Positions 46,595 through 55,648 of a DNA stretch of 64,000 nt are shown here, piece after piece. The notes below the pieces were generated by a model, which saw only the letters and a list, made by a program, of their open reading frames with translations, had not been told where the DNA came from and did no database searches. The stretch is from Acidobacteriaceae bacterium (GTDB lineage: Bacteria > Acidobacteriota > Terriglobia > Terriglobales > Acidobacteriaceae), in assembly GCA_003134435.1 (NCBI GenBank), contig PLBE01000136.1:34244-98243 (forward strand), written 5' to 3'. The number at the start of each line of letters is the position of its first letter. Position 1 is the first letter of the stretch. The position numbers and the translations under genes are program-made.

Positions 46595-46630
46595 GATAGT
46601 GAACAAGAGAGTGAGCAAGACAGTGAACAC
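46595..46630 (+). repeat. 12-bp tandem repeat in the leader of the lactonase-like gene
   Basis: Three 12-bp units gatagtgaacaa, gagagtgagcaa and gacagtgaacac lie about 45 bp before the ATG of the beta-propeller gene. The sequence is also an open frame on either strand but has no reason to be coding. Confidence 0.7.
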
Positions 46631-46673
46631 GATTTTTCCGTTCGCATCTTAATATTGAGGAGCAGTTTCGCAA

Positions 46674-47909
46674 ATGAGCTTTCCAAGGGCAGCCCACGCG
46701 GCACTGGCAGGTCAACCTTGTCGTCGCTGGAGGCTTGCCCGTGTGACCGGCGTGGTAGTCATCATCGTTACCCTGGCTGGATTTTCTCTTTCCTGCGGCA
46801 GCAGCAGTAGCGGCAACTCGACGGCTCCGAACCATAATGCCTACGTCACCCTCCCATCTCTTGGTTCCGTGGCCCTGCTCTATATCAATGGCGCCACCGG
46901 CGCCGTCAGCCTCGGAGCCAAGACGCCAACCATTGAAAACTTCTCGCCGTTTGGCTTGGCATTGCTCAAGTCGAAAAAGCTGCTTTACGTGGTCAATGCC
47001 CACGCCGACACCATCGAAACTTTCAATATCGCCCCAGACGGCACTTTGACCCCCAGCAGTGCCTCACCTACGCAAGCTGGCAACGGTCCGTACGCGGCCG
47101 TCATCGACCCCACCGGACAATACTTGCTGGTGACCAACACCGCCGGAAGCAATAACGACGGCGGTGATGTTTCGGTTTACGCCATCGATTCCACCACCGG
47201 CGCCTTGACCGAGGTGAGCGGTTCTCCCTTTCGGGCGAATTCCAGTCCCACCGAAATTCTGATCACCCCGTCTGGCAAGTTCGTGTTCGTCAGCAACCCG
47301 GACATTGGGATGGTCACCGCGTTCTTGTTCTGTCCTCCGCAGTCTTCGCAACCGCAGTGTTCTGGCGTCCAGAACGTGCTCACCCAGGTCTCCGGATCGC
47401 CGGTCTTTTCGGGCTTGGGAGCTTCCGGCCTCGCCGTTGATGCCAGTGAGCAATATCTCTACGTGGCGAACTCTTCGGCCAGCAATCTGCCTTTGCAATC
47501 GAACATCGGCAACATCTCCGGATTCAACATCGATCAGAACACCGGCGGGCTGTCCCCCATCACCGGATCGCCTTTCACTGCCGCCGTCGGCAATAACCCC
47601 TCCGCGCTCACCGTTGATCCCAGCGGCAAGTTCCTTTACGCGGTCACGCCAGGATCGAGCTTTTCCATCTGGTGTTTCACCATCACCTCCACCAGCGGAC
47701 AACTGGTGTCGGTGCAAGGCTCGCCTTTCAGCCAGACGGCGGGAGGCCTGTTCGCGCTCATCGATCCTACCGGCAACTATCTCTATATCGGAGGCTCCAA
47801 CGGGGTGGCGGGGTTAACCTACAACTCCTTCTCCGGTGCTCCCGCAGCCATCGCGAACTCGCCGTTTCCCACTGGAGTACCACCTGGAAAGATGGTGCTT
47901 TTCGAGTAG
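46674..47909 (+). CDS. lipoprotein with lactonase-type beta-propeller
   Basis: 411 aa. N-terminal hydrophobic segment with lipobox LAGFSLSC at about residue 41, then Ser/Gly-rich spacer. The rest is repeats of YVxxPxxGxVxxYxIxxxTG/LTxxxGSPF type (for example VNAHADTIETFNIAPDGTL and FNIDQNTGGLSPITGSPF), the seven-blade propeller seen in the lactonase family (YkgB-like). A 6-phosphogluconolactonase role is not supported, because many such lipoproteins are uncharacterised. Own leader with a 12-bp repeat; terminator at 48062. Confidence 0.8.
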   Translation: MSFPRAAHAALAGQPCRRWRLARVTGVVVIIVTLAGFSLSCGSSSSGNSTAPNHNAYVTLPSLGSVALLYINGATGAVSLGAKTPTIENFSPFGLALLKSKKLLYVVNAHADTIETFNIAPDGTLTPSSASPTQAGNGPYAAVIDPTGQYLLVTNTAGSNNDGGDVSVYAIDSTTGALTEVSGSPFRANSSPTEILITPSGKFVFVSNPDIGMVTAFLFCPPQSSQPQCSGVQNVLTQVSGSPVFSGLGASGLAVDASEQYLYVANSSASNLPLQSNIGNISGFNIDQNTGGLSPITGSPFTAAVGNNPSALTVDPSGKFLYAVTPGSSFSIWCFTITSTSGQLVSVQGSPFSQTAGGLFALIDPTGNYLYIGGSNGVAGLTYNSFSGAPAAIANSPFPTGVPPGKMVLFE

Positions 47910-48225
47910 CAGGCAGTTTGAGATGGAGTTCAGACTTCAGTTTGTGGAAATGTGTTTGTTAGGTGGCACTTCGGTGGGCTGATTTTGGCACCCGCGTGCC
48001 ATTCTCGGATTTTCCCCTGACCTTTACATTCCTCAGTGAGCAGTTCTGGGGGAGGGCTGCCCGGGCGCCCTGGGTTCGAGAGAATCCGGCGCCCGTTTTT
48101 ATTGGTTCATGTAGGGAGTACACTCCTGTCCGCCGCTCTTGGGGTTGGGGTTGACTCTTCCGGCGGCAAGAAAAAACAAAAGTAAGGTCAGCGGGAGCGT
48201 CCGCTCTACCAGAGTCCTGCTGATA
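47910..48225. other. intergenic region, mostly non-coding
   Basis: 316 bp between two convergent genes. Apart from the terminator at 48062-48100 nothing was recognised; the small frames (for example at 47963) lack support. Confidence 0.5.
48062..48100 (+). terminator. intrinsic terminator
   Basis: cgggcgcc (48062-48069) pairs with ggcgcccg (48088-48095), followed by five T residues. It is about 150 bp downstream of the beta-propeller gene on the plus strand. Confidence 0.8.
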
Positions 48226-49026
48226 TCAATTGGTTGAAATCGTGAAATTCACCGTGATGCGGGCTTGAGTTTCCACCGGTTGCCCATTCAGCAGGTAGGG
48301 CTTGAAATGCCACTGCTTGACCGCTTCGCGCGCGGCAGCCGCCAGAATTCCCGGACCACTGAGAATCTGGATTTCCTGAATCGTGCCCTCTCGCGAGATC
48401 AGCGCCAGCAGACTCACTGCGCCCTGCACCTTCATTTGCCGCGCCAGCATGGGGTAATCCGGCGGCACGGACACGGTCACATTCTGCGCTGCTTGCGTCG
48501 AAAGGTCCACGCGATCATGAGCATTGACTATCCCAGTCGAGGCCGATGCGAGAGCAGCATTGGAGGCGGACGACGTTGCGCCCGAATCCACATCCAGATG
48601 GATGGCGCTGCTTCTCGCGGGCACGCTCATGTGGCGGTTTCCTGCCACGACCTCAACTTCCAAAGGAGGCAGGGCGGCGCGCTCGGTAGTAGCCTGGAAG
48701 GGAGCCGCCGCCGCGGGCTCTGCAGTGTGCTCTAACGTCTTGGCGGGCAGGCGGCTGCGTTCCCGCGCAGGACTCTCAGCCGTGTTCGCCGCCACTGCGG
48801 CTGCCGCCTTACTCTTGCTGCGGAACACGGCCTCCTGGACTTCGCCTTCCGGCGGAAACCAGAAATCCCAGTCTTTCAAAACCACCGCCACCAGCGCCAA
48901 TACGAGTATCCCCAGCGCGATGAGCAGGCGCTTCCGCTGTACTTCCGCGTCCTGCGAAGCGGGTTGCAAGGTTAGTGGTGCGGATCTCTCCAGATGATTC
49001 TCGGAGTGGGTTTCGTCTTGCAGCAT
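48226..49026 (-). CDS. TonB-family energy transducer protein
   Basis: About 266 aa from ATG 49026 (MLQDETHSE); the frame extends to 49134. One N-terminal transmembrane anchor (LLIALGILVLALVAVVLKDW), a Pro/Ala-rich periplasmic spacer, and a C-terminal TonB domain (DYPMLARQMKVQGAVSLLAL, AVKQWHFKPYLLNGQPVETQ). TonB domains contact outer-membrane receptors such as the two at 20-28 kb, but no ExbB/ExbD is nearby. Monocistronic; convergent with the propeller gene. Confidence 0.8.
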   Translation of the reverse strand: MLQDETHSENHLERSAPLTLQPASQDAEVQRKRLLIALGILVLALVAVVLKDWDFWFPPEGEVQEAVFRSKSKAAAAVAANTAESPARERSRLPAKTLEHTAEPAAAAPFQATTERAALPPLEVEVVAGNRHMSVPARSSAIHLDVDSGATSSASNAALASASTGIVNAHDRVDLSTQAAQNVTVSVPPDYPMLARQMKVQGAVSLLALISREGTIQEIQILSGPGILAAAAREAVKQWHFKPYLLNGQPVETQARITVNFTISTN

Positions 49027-49204
49027 GGGCACCGGAGCCTCCTCGGAATCGCAATCGGTCGAGGGGGAGTGCTTAGTTAGTATGCCCTGAAACCCGCACC
49101 CCTGCCAAGCAAATCCGCGACAGCTGTACCTCATTGTGGTAGCTGGAGTTACTGCGCAAAAGTCGCCTCCAGACGAGAAAAAAGGCCCGAATGCCCCGTT
49201 TAGA

Positions 49205-50287
49205 TCATTTAGTCGTCAGTTCGGGATTCTTCGAAACCTTGTAATCGAGTTTGTCCAGAATGCCGATCGCCGCATCCAGGATTTCCTTGTCCACCTTGCG
49301 GTTAGTAGCGATGGCTTCCGCCAACGGGATGGAAATAATCTTGTTCCCACGCAGCGCCGCCATCCGCCCAAATTCATTGCGGTGCACCATATCGATGGCG
49401 CCCAGTCCGTAGCGCGTCGCCAGCACCCGGTCGTAAGCGCTGGGCGATCCGCCCCGCTGGATGTGGCCGAGCACCACCGAGCGCGACTCGAACCCCGTCC
49501 TCTTTTCAATCTCGCTGGCCACCGTCGAACCGATTCCGCCCAACCGTATATGCCCAAAGTCGTCGCGCCCCGCTTGCAGCGACCCACAATGCTTCTCGTT
49601 GCCGTCGGCGAACTTCGCCCCTTCCGCGGCAACGACGATGCTGAAATATCTTCCGCGCGCGTGGCGCTGCCGAATCAGTTCGGCCACCTGGTCGATATCG
49701 AAAGGAACTTCCGGCACGAGAATGACATCGGCTCCGCCCGCAATTCCGCTATAGGTCGCGATCCAACCCGAATCCCGTCCCATCACTTCCACCACGATCA
49801 CCCGATTGTGCGCCTCGGCCGTCGTATGGACGCGGTCGATGGCTTCGGTGGCGATATTCACCGCCGTGTCGAAGCCGAAGGTGAAGTCGGTCCCGGACAG
49901 ATCGTTGTCGATCGTCTTCGGAACGCCGACCACTTTTACATCGTTGTCAAAAAGTTTCTTGGCCACCGAAAGCGTGTCATCGCCACCAATGGCGATCAAC
50001 GCTTCGCACCCGTGCTTCTTGAGGTTCTCGGCGCAGCGCTGCAAACCGTCCGCATGTTTCGCGGGATTGGTGCGCGAGGTGCGAAGGATCGTTCCCCCAC
50101 GGGGCAGAATGCCACCGACCGACGAGAGGTCGAGTTCCATCGTCTTGTCTTCCAGCAATCCGCGCCAGCCCTCCACGAATCCTACAAACCCGTCTTCATA
50201 GTGAAACGTGCCCTTGCGCACAATTGCCCGAATTACCGCATTTAGTCCAGGACAGTCGCCGCCGCCGGTCAACACGCCAATTTTCAT
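49205..50287 (-). CDS. 6-phosphofructokinase, PPi-dependent type
   Basis: 360 aa. Fold matches PfkA (LTGGGDCPGLNAVIRAIV; GHIQRGGSPSAYDRVLATR). At the phosphate-donor site it reads AIGGDDTLS and VPKTIDNDLSGTD. ATP-PFKs have GGDG and PGTIDND; Asp plus Lys at these places is the pyrophosphate-using pattern (group established by mutational work on PFP). So it likely interconverts fructose-6-P and fructose-1,6-bisP with PPi, reversibly. Divergent from cstA. Confidence 0.85.
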   Translation of the reverse strand: MKIGVLTGGGDCPGLNAVIRAIVRKGTFHYEDGFVGFVEGWRGLLEDKTMELDLSSVGGILPRGGTILRTSRTNPAKHADGLQRCAENLKKHGCEALIAIGGDDTLSVAKKLFDNDVKVVGVPKTIDNDLSGTDFTFGFDTAVNIATEAIDRVHTTAEAHNRVIVVEVMGRDSGWIATYSGIAGGADVILVPEVPFDIDQVAELIRQRHARGRYFSIVVAAEGAKFADGNEKHCGSLQAGRDDFGHIRLGGIGSTVASEIEKRTGFESRSVVLGHIQRGGSPSAYDRVLATRYGLGAIDMVHRNEFGRMAALRGNKIISIPLAEAIATNRKVDKEILDAAIGILDKLDYKVSKNPELTTK

Positions 50288-50590
50288 CGCCCTTGCTCCT
50301 CTTAGAATTATGATTTCTGGCTACGAGCATAAGTCCATCCCGGAAACACCACCGCCCTGCCGGGACGTTTTTAGATTATCACGAGGCTCGCTGGGAGACA
50401 GCCGCTCGCTCAAAATCCGAGCCGCGCGGCGATACAGAAGAAAAACGTTTCTCTTGCGATTCTCCGTGTCCTCTGTACCCTCTGTGGTAATGACCTTGAC
50501 CTCCTCCCGGCAGAAGCGGCGGCACGGGCTTGCGATCCCGCCGCTTTTTCGCCACAATACTCGCCGCCGAATTACCGGCCACGGGGCTCT
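50288..50590. other. intergenic leader of cstA
   Basis: 303 bp between divergent pfk and cstA. It contains short tandem-like text ctccgtgtcctctgtaccct around 50462 and a terminator-like hairpin at 50515-50549. Promoters were not assigned. Confidence 0.45.
50515..50549 (+). terminator. terminator-like hairpin in the cstA leader
   Basis: agcggcgg (50515-50522) pairs with ccgccgct (50538-50545) followed by TTTT, about 40 nt before the cstA ATG. As it faces the downstream gene, it may be an attenuator or a terminator protecting cstA from upstream read-through. No riboswitch core was recognised. Confidence 0.5.
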
Positions 50591-52657
50591 ATGCCAAACA
50601 CCTTGCGCGTTCTTCTCTGGATTGCCGTCAGCCTGCTCGGAGCCGTGGCGCTGGCCACCATCGCACTGCATCGCGGCGAACAGATTAACGCCCTGTGGCT
50701 GGTCGTCGCCGCTGTGTCCACCTATGCCGTAGCCTATCGCTTCTACAGCAGTTTCATTTCCGCAAAAGTGCTGGCGCTTGATCCTGTGCGCGCGACTCCA
50801 GCGGAGCGTCTGGACAACGGCCGCGACTTCATCCCCACCAACAAGTGGGTTGTCTTCGGACACCACTTCGCCGCCATCGCCGGCCCCGGCCCGCTGGTTG
50901 GCCCCGTGCTCGCCGCTCAGTTCGGCTATCTCCCCGGCACCCTCTGGATCATCGCCGGTGCCGTCCTCGGAGGTTGCGTGCAGGATTTCGTCATCCTGCT
51001 GTTCTCGGTGCGCCGCGACGGCAAATCGCTCACCGAGATGGCCAAGTCCGAAATTGGACGCGTCGGTGGCATCATCGCCTACCTCGCCGTGATCAGCATC
51101 ATCGTGATCCTGCTCGCGGTGGCCGCGCTCATTGTCGTCAACGCGCTCAAGTCCAGTCCCTGGGGAACCTTCACCATCGCCATGACCATGCCCATCGCCG
51201 TATTGATGGGCGTCTATCTCCGGCGGCTTCGCCCGGGAAAAGTCCTCGAAAGCTCCATCCTGGGATTTATTCTCGTGCTCGCCGCCATCTTTGGGGGACA
51301 GTGGGTGTCGGAAGCGCCTTCCTGGGCGGCGATCTTTACGCTCACGGCACCCACGCTGGGAATTCTCATCATCGTTTACGGGTTCGCCGCTTCCGCCCTG
51401 CCCGTGTGGCTGCTGCTGGCGCCCCGCGATTACCTGAGCACGTTTGTGAAACTCGGCACCATCTCTCTATTGGCGGTCGGCATCGTGGCGTTGCGCCCCT
51501 CCCTGCACATGCCGCCTCTGACCCGCTTCGCCGATGGCACCGGCCCCGTGTTTGCCGGCAAGATCTTCCCCTTCGCCTTTATCACCATCGCCTGCGGCGC
51601 CATCAGCGGGTTTCATTCCCTGATTTCCAGCGGCACCACGCCCAAACTGATCCGGCGCGAAACCGAAACCCGCTTCGTCGGCTACGGTGGCATGATGGCC
51701 GAGTCCATGGTCGCCATCATGGCCATGATCGCGGCCTGTGTCCTGCAACCCGGCGTCTACTTCGCCGTCAACAGCCCCGCCGGCATCGTGGGGCAAGCTT
51801 CCACTACCGCGGCGGACACCGTCAGCGCATGGGGATTCCCGGTCAGCGCCGCCCAGATGGCCACTCTGGCGCACGCGGTCGGCGAGCAGACCCTGTTCAA
51901 CCGCACTGGCGGCGCTCCCGCATTCGCCCTGGGCATGGCACAGATTTTTTCCAACACGCTCGGCGGCCAGGCTCTCATGGCGCTCTGGTATCACTTCGCC
52001 ATCATGTTCGAAGCCCTCTTCATCCTCACCGTTCTCGACGCCGGCACCCGCGTCGGACGCTTCATGTTGCAGGATGCTCTCGGGCACATCTGGAAACCCA
52101 TCGGCCGCACCAGTTGGTACCCATCCATCCTCTTTACCAGCGCCCTCATCGTCGCCGCCTGGGGGAATTTTCTCTGGCAGGGCATCAAAGACCCGCTCGG
52201 CGGTATCAATTCCCTCTGGCCGCTCTTCGGCATCTGTAACCAATTGCTGGCGACGGTCGCCCTGTGCGTGGCCACCACTATCATCGTGAAAGTGGGTTGC
52301 AGGAAGCTCGACGGAGTCAGGACAGGCCGCGTGCGCTACGTCTTCATCACCCTGATTCCTCTCTGCTGGCTGGTGGCCGTGACCTTTACCGCTTCATGGC
52401 ATAAAGTTCTCGATCCCAACCCGCGCATCGGTTTCCTCGCGCACGCCCGCCAACTCGCCGCCACTGGAGCCAATCCTCGCCTGATTTTCAATGATCGTCT
52501 GGACGCCGCCGTCACCGGCGTCTTGGTCGTCATGGTAGCCACAATCCTCATCGAATCCGGCATGGTATGCCTGCGAATCATTTCCGGAAGCCGCTCCGCC
52601 GAAACCAAAGAGTCGCCCTTCGTCATGACCAGGCTGGCTCTGGAGGAGCAAGCATGA
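50591..52657 (+). CDS. cstA: CstA-family carbon starvation transporter
   Basis: 688 aa, about 16-18 transmembrane segments. Seen: NKWVVFGHHFAAIAGPGPLV, GCVQDFVILLFSVRRDGKSL and ISGFHSLISSGTTPKLIRRE. CstA proteins import peptides or pyruvate under carbon limitation. ATG start (MPNTLRVLLW). Its stop overlaps the ATG of the small YbdD-like gene (ATGA), so translation is coupled. Regulated possibly by the hairpin in its leader. Confidence 0.9.
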   Translation: MPNTLRVLLWIAVSLLGAVALATIALHRGEQINALWLVVAAVSTYAVAYRFYSSFISAKVLALDPVRATPAERLDNGRDFIPTNKWVVFGHHFAAIAGPGPLVGPVLAAQFGYLPGTLWIIAGAVLGGCVQDFVILLFSVRRDGKSLTEMAKSEIGRVGGIIAYLAVISIIVILLAVAALIVVNALKSSPWGTFTIAMTMPIAVLMGVYLRRLRPGKVLESSILGFILVLAAIFGGQWVSEAPSWAAIFTLTAPTLGILIIVYGFAASALPVWLLLAPRDYLSTFVKLGTISLLAVGIVALRPSLHMPPLTRFADGTGPVFAGKIFPFAFITIACGAISGFHSLISSGTTPKLIRRETETRFVGYGGMMAESMVAIMAMIAACVLQPGVYFAVNSPAGIVGQASTTAADTVSAWGFPVSAAQMATLAHAVGEQTLFNRTGGAPAFALGMAQIFSNTLGGQALMALWYHFAIMFEALFILTVLDAGTRVGRFMLQDALGHIWKPIGRTSWYPSILFTSALIVAAWGNFLWQGIKDPLGGINSLWPLFGICNQLLATVALCVATTIIVKVGCRKLDGVRTGRVRYVFITLIPLCWLVAVTFTASWHKVLDPNPRIGFLAHARQLAATGANPRLIFNDRLDAAVTGVLVVMVATILIESGMVCLRIISGSRSAETKESPFVMTRLALEEQA

Positions 52658-52863
52658 AGAAGAATACGCGGAAAACCAACTCGATCATTGCCGCTATCGT
52701 CCGCTCGTTCGCGGTGCTTGTCGCGACGCTGCGCGAGATTTTCGACGAATCCGCCTACCAGCGCTTCCTCGAACGCAGCCGTCTGCAATCTTCCACCCGT
52801 GCCTACCAGATCTTTCGACAGGAAAATGAGCTGTCCAAGTCCCGAAGACCGAGATGCTGCTGA
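52654..52863 (+). CDS. YbdD/YjiX-family small protein
   Basis: 69 aa. Middle segment TLREIFDESAYQRFLERSR is typical of the small YbdD/YjiX proteins encoded immediately after cstA genes; the partner is thought to act with CstA/BtsT-type transporters. GAGGAG ribosome site lies in the end of cstA, and the start overlaps its stop. Ends SKSRRPRCC, a basic tail with two Cys. Confidence 0.8.
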   Translation: MKKNTRKTNSIIAAIVRSFAVLVATLREIFDESAYQRFLERSRLQSSTRAYQIFRQENELSKSRRPRCC

Positions 52864-52942
52864 AACGTTGCAAGGCGCAGCTAAAGGATTCTCTGAAGAA
52901 ATACTCGACTGCTGGACAGCAGCATCGGTGCGCGGACTTTTC

Positions 52943-52963
52943 GCGGACAAGAGTGCCCGCGCC
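52943..52963. repeat. dispersed palindromic repeat, copy 1
   Basis: gcggacaagagtgcccgcgcc is nearly the reverse complement of the element at 57937-57957. It can fold into a short hairpin. Both copies are intergenic. Confidence 0.65.
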
Positions 52964-53025
52964 AAACTTGAACAGAGATGCCCTAAAGCAGCGGACCGCC
53001 CCAACCGCCCTGCTACACTTCCCTC

Positions 53026-53571
53026 ATGCGCGTCCTCGGCATCGACTGCGGCACGGAATACACCGGCTTCGGCATCGTCGATCTGCTGGCCGACGATGGC
53101 CTTCGCTGCATCGTCTGCGGCGCCATCAAAGTTTCCCCACGCGACCCCATGCCCACACGCCTGTCCCGCATCTCGATCGGTCTTGCCGAACTCATCATCC
53201 AGCACCGTCCTGACCGCGTCGCCATCGAAGACGTTTTCTACGCGGCTAATGTGAAGTCGGCATTGAAACTCGGCCAGGTGCGCGGGGTGGCCATGCTGGC
53301 CGCCGCTTCCGCCGGACTTGAAGTCGCCGAATATTCGCCGCTTTCCATTAAGTCAGCGGTGGTGGGATACGGCCGCGCCGAAAAACATCAGGTCCAGCAA
53401 ATGGTGACCCGCCTGCTGCACCTCGATCAGATTCCCGAACCCGCCGACGCCGCCGATGCGCTCGCCATCGCCATCTGCCACCTGCACACCGCCGCCACCC
53501 GCGAACGCCAGAACAAAACGCAGCCGAATAACATTCTCCAGAGCAAGGCCCGTCAGACCGCAACTCGCTGA
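53026..53571 (+). CDS. ruvC: Holliday junction resolvase RuvC
   Basis: 181 aa. Dimeric endonuclease that cleaves Holliday junctions. Catalytic acids seen: Asp7 (MRVLGIDCGTEYTG), Glu68 (VAIEDVFYAAN), Asp141 and Asp144 (PADAADALAIAICH). ATG start. ruvA and ruvB are not adjacent. The C-terminal ~25 residues after AICH are polar and probably disordered. Confidence 0.95.
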   Translation: MRVLGIDCGTEYTGFGIVDLLADDGLRCIVCGAIKVSPRDPMPTRLSRISIGLAELIIQHRPDRVAIEDVFYAANVKSALKLGQVRGVAMLAAASAGLEVAEYSPLSIKSAVVGYGRAEKHQVQQMVTRLLHLDQIPEPADAADALAIAICHLHTAATRERQNKTQPNNILQSKARQTATR

Positions 53572-53768
53572 CTTAAGTCATCCCGCGGTCTGTTATTGCG
53601 GGGCCCGGTCAGCCCCGTCTTTTTCCGTCAGGTTTCCTCCGTCAAGTTACCTCCGTCCTCGTCCTGAAACCGCCACGCACCGTGCCACTCGTTTGGGCAT
53701 CGGGCGCGCCGGACACCGCTTCTCAAGGTATTCTGAAACTGCAATTCAAAATTTCGATTGAGGATTTC

Positions 53769-54653
53769 ATGGACTTGCGCCGCTTTGTTTCCGTCACTAC
53801 CTTCCCGCCTCTCATGCTTATCGCTCTTATCGCTCCCATGCACGCCGCCAAGAATGCTTCCTGCACCTTCGAAACCTTCTCAGCGCCCTCGGGATATTCT
53901 CTGAGCATGGTTAATGGAGTCAGCGACGACGGCACCGTCGTCGGCCAGTTGGTCGACAACAATGCGCAACAGTTCGTGGCCTTCACCCGGTCCCCCGGCG
54001 GCGCTTATACGGAATATACGGTCCCGCAATCCTCCAGCACATGGCTCTACGGACGCAGCGGCACAGGCCTCAACGCTGGGTTCTATCAGGACAACGCGAA
54101 CCCCGAACACATTCATGGATTCGTCTTGCAAAATGGCCAGTACACCATCGTCAACTATCCCAAGGCCACCAATACCTGGCTGTTCGATGTCAACCAGCTG
54201 GGAGCGTCCGTCGGCAGCTTCAGCGCCAGCGCGTCCCTCATCAAGGGATTCATCCTAGTGAACGGCAAGTACACAACCATCGCCTACCCCACTGCCCCGG
54301 CAACTTATCCCGTGGCGCTCAATGACAACGGGGAAGTCGTCGGAACCTGGGCCGGAACCTCCATCAGCAACGGCATGGTCTGGCAAAATGGAACTTTCAC
54401 TACCGTGAATTACCCGAAGTCCAAATATGGAACGGCTCTGACTGGCGTGAATAATTCGGGCGTGATTGTCGGCAACCGCCTTTCCGGCGATAAAGACTTC
54501 GGCTTCATCTACGAAAACGGCGTCTTCACCAACATCGTCTATTCCGGAGCGAGCTACACCATGGCTGGCGGCATCAACAACAACGGCCTGATCTCCGGCC
54601 AGATTTACCTCAACGGCAACAACACGCTGGGCTACACCGCAGTCTGCAAGTAG
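53769..54653 (+). CDS. secreted HAF-repeat protein
   Basis: 294 aa from ATG 53769; the longer frame to 53682 lacks a ribosome site. Signal peptide (VSVTTFPPLMLIALIAPMHA). Mature part is tandem ~35-50-residue units with the pattern (G)xNxxGxxVGxx..GFxxxNGxxTxIxYP, like HAF-family extracellular repeats (for example GVSDDGTVVGQLVDN, GINNNGLISGQIYLNG). They probably form a beta-propeller exposed outside. No catalytic residues recognised. Confidence 0.75.
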   Translation: MDLRRFVSVTTFPPLMLIALIAPMHAAKNASCTFETFSAPSGYSLSMVNGVSDDGTVVGQLVDNNAQQFVAFTRSPGGAYTEYTVPQSSSTWLYGRSGTGLNAGFYQDNANPEHIHGFVLQNGQYTIVNYPKATNTWLFDVNQLGASVGSFSASASLIKGFILVNGKYTTIAYPTAPATYPVALNDNGEVVGTWAGTSISNGMVWQNGTFTTVNYPKSKYGTALTGVNNSGVIVGNRLSGDKDFGFIYENGVFTNIVYSGASYTMAGGINNNGLISGQIYLNGNNTLGYTAVCK

Positions 54654-54673
54654 AGCCCGCAAAAAACACGTAG

Positions 54674-54696
54674 GGACGGACGCCCTTCGTCCGTCC
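54674..54696. repeat. 9-bp inverted repeat after the HAF gene
   Basis: ggacggacg and cgtccgtcc around ccctt, about 20 bp after the stop of the HAF gene. No T run on either strand; may stabilise the transcript. Confidence 0.6.
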
Positions 54697-54776
54697 GCCT
54701 CAAAGCGAAACTGGAAATCTCTGCCTATTGCTCCCCTTGACACTCGCAGTCGCATCCCCAATCATTATTGTGGCCC

Positions 54777-55454
54777 ATGTCGCGTCCATTCCAGGTTGTC
54801 GCTCTGCTCATTTTTTTCTCGGTTCTACTTTTTCCGGTCCTCGCTGATCCGCAAACCGAAGCTCACGCCCCAGCCGTGCTGACCTTCACCAGCGACTTCC
54901 CCGCCTCCCAGCCCTCGCATTATTCGATTCGTGTTCAATCCGACGGCGTGTCGCGCTACCATTCCGTCGGGCGACTGTCCGCTGATTCTGACGACCCCGA
55001 CACCTTCGATTTGGATTTCGGCGCCGATCGGGAAACCCGCGAGAAAATCTTCGAACTGGCGGCGAAGGCTGGCTACTTTCAAAAAGACGCTGACTCCCAC
55101 CACAAGCACATCGCCTTCACTGGAAAAAAGACGCTCACCTACCAGGACGCGCACCGCAGCGGGGAGTCCAGCTACAACTACTCCACCAACCTCGCGGTGC
55201 AGGAACTTACCAGCCTGATGCAGAGCCTCTCGGCCACTCTCGAAGACGGGCACCGGCTGCAATACGATCTCCGCTACCAGAAGCTGGCGCTCGACGAAGA
55301 ACTTAAACACATGGAGGATCTGGCCCGGGCCAATCAACTGGTCGAGATCACGGCCATTCAGCCAATCCTCAGTCAGATCATCGCCGATCCCTCAGTAATC
55401 AACGTCACTCGCGCCCGCGCCCAGCGGTTGTTGGAACGGGCTGGCGCGCATTAG
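54777..55454 (+). CDS. secreted protein of unknown function
   Basis: 225 aa from ATG 54777; an in-frame GTG lies nine bases upstream. Signal peptide (VVALLIFFSVLLFPVLA). Mature segment HYSIRVQSDGVSRYHSVGRL looks beta-rich, followed by a helical, charged half (ETREKIFELAAKAGYFQ, TNLAVQELTSLMQSLSATLE). No family recognised; resembles periplasmic hypothetical proteins of acidobacteria. Confidence 0.6.
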   Translation: MSRPFQVVALLIFFSVLLFPVLADPQTEAHAPAVLTFTSDFPASQPSHYSIRVQSDGVSRYHSVGRLSADSDDPDTFDLDFGADRETREKIFELAAKAGYFQKDADSHHKHIAFTGKKTLTYQDAHRSGESSYNYSTNLAVQELTSLMQSLSATLEDGHRLQYDLRYQKLALDEELKHMEDLARANQLVEITAIQPILSQIIADPSVINVTRARAQRLLERAGAH

Positions 55455-55648
55455 TTCAACATCCGTAGAACCCGCATTCCAACTTCTTTCGTGACTAGGT
55501 TCTGCTTGACTAAAGTACTACTCGCTCGCAAACTCAAAGCATCTTAGAACCCGGCTATGGCGGGCAACTCGCGGACTCAGCAACCGTTCTAAAATAGAGC
55601 GAACCAGATTGAGGAACCAACTTTAGGAACCAGTCTCAGGAGAATCTC

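Noticed and set aside
50845..52239. 464-codon frame inside cstA (plus strand, other phase)
   Set aside because: Arg/His-rich translation typical of a wrong frame; cstA is clearly coding.
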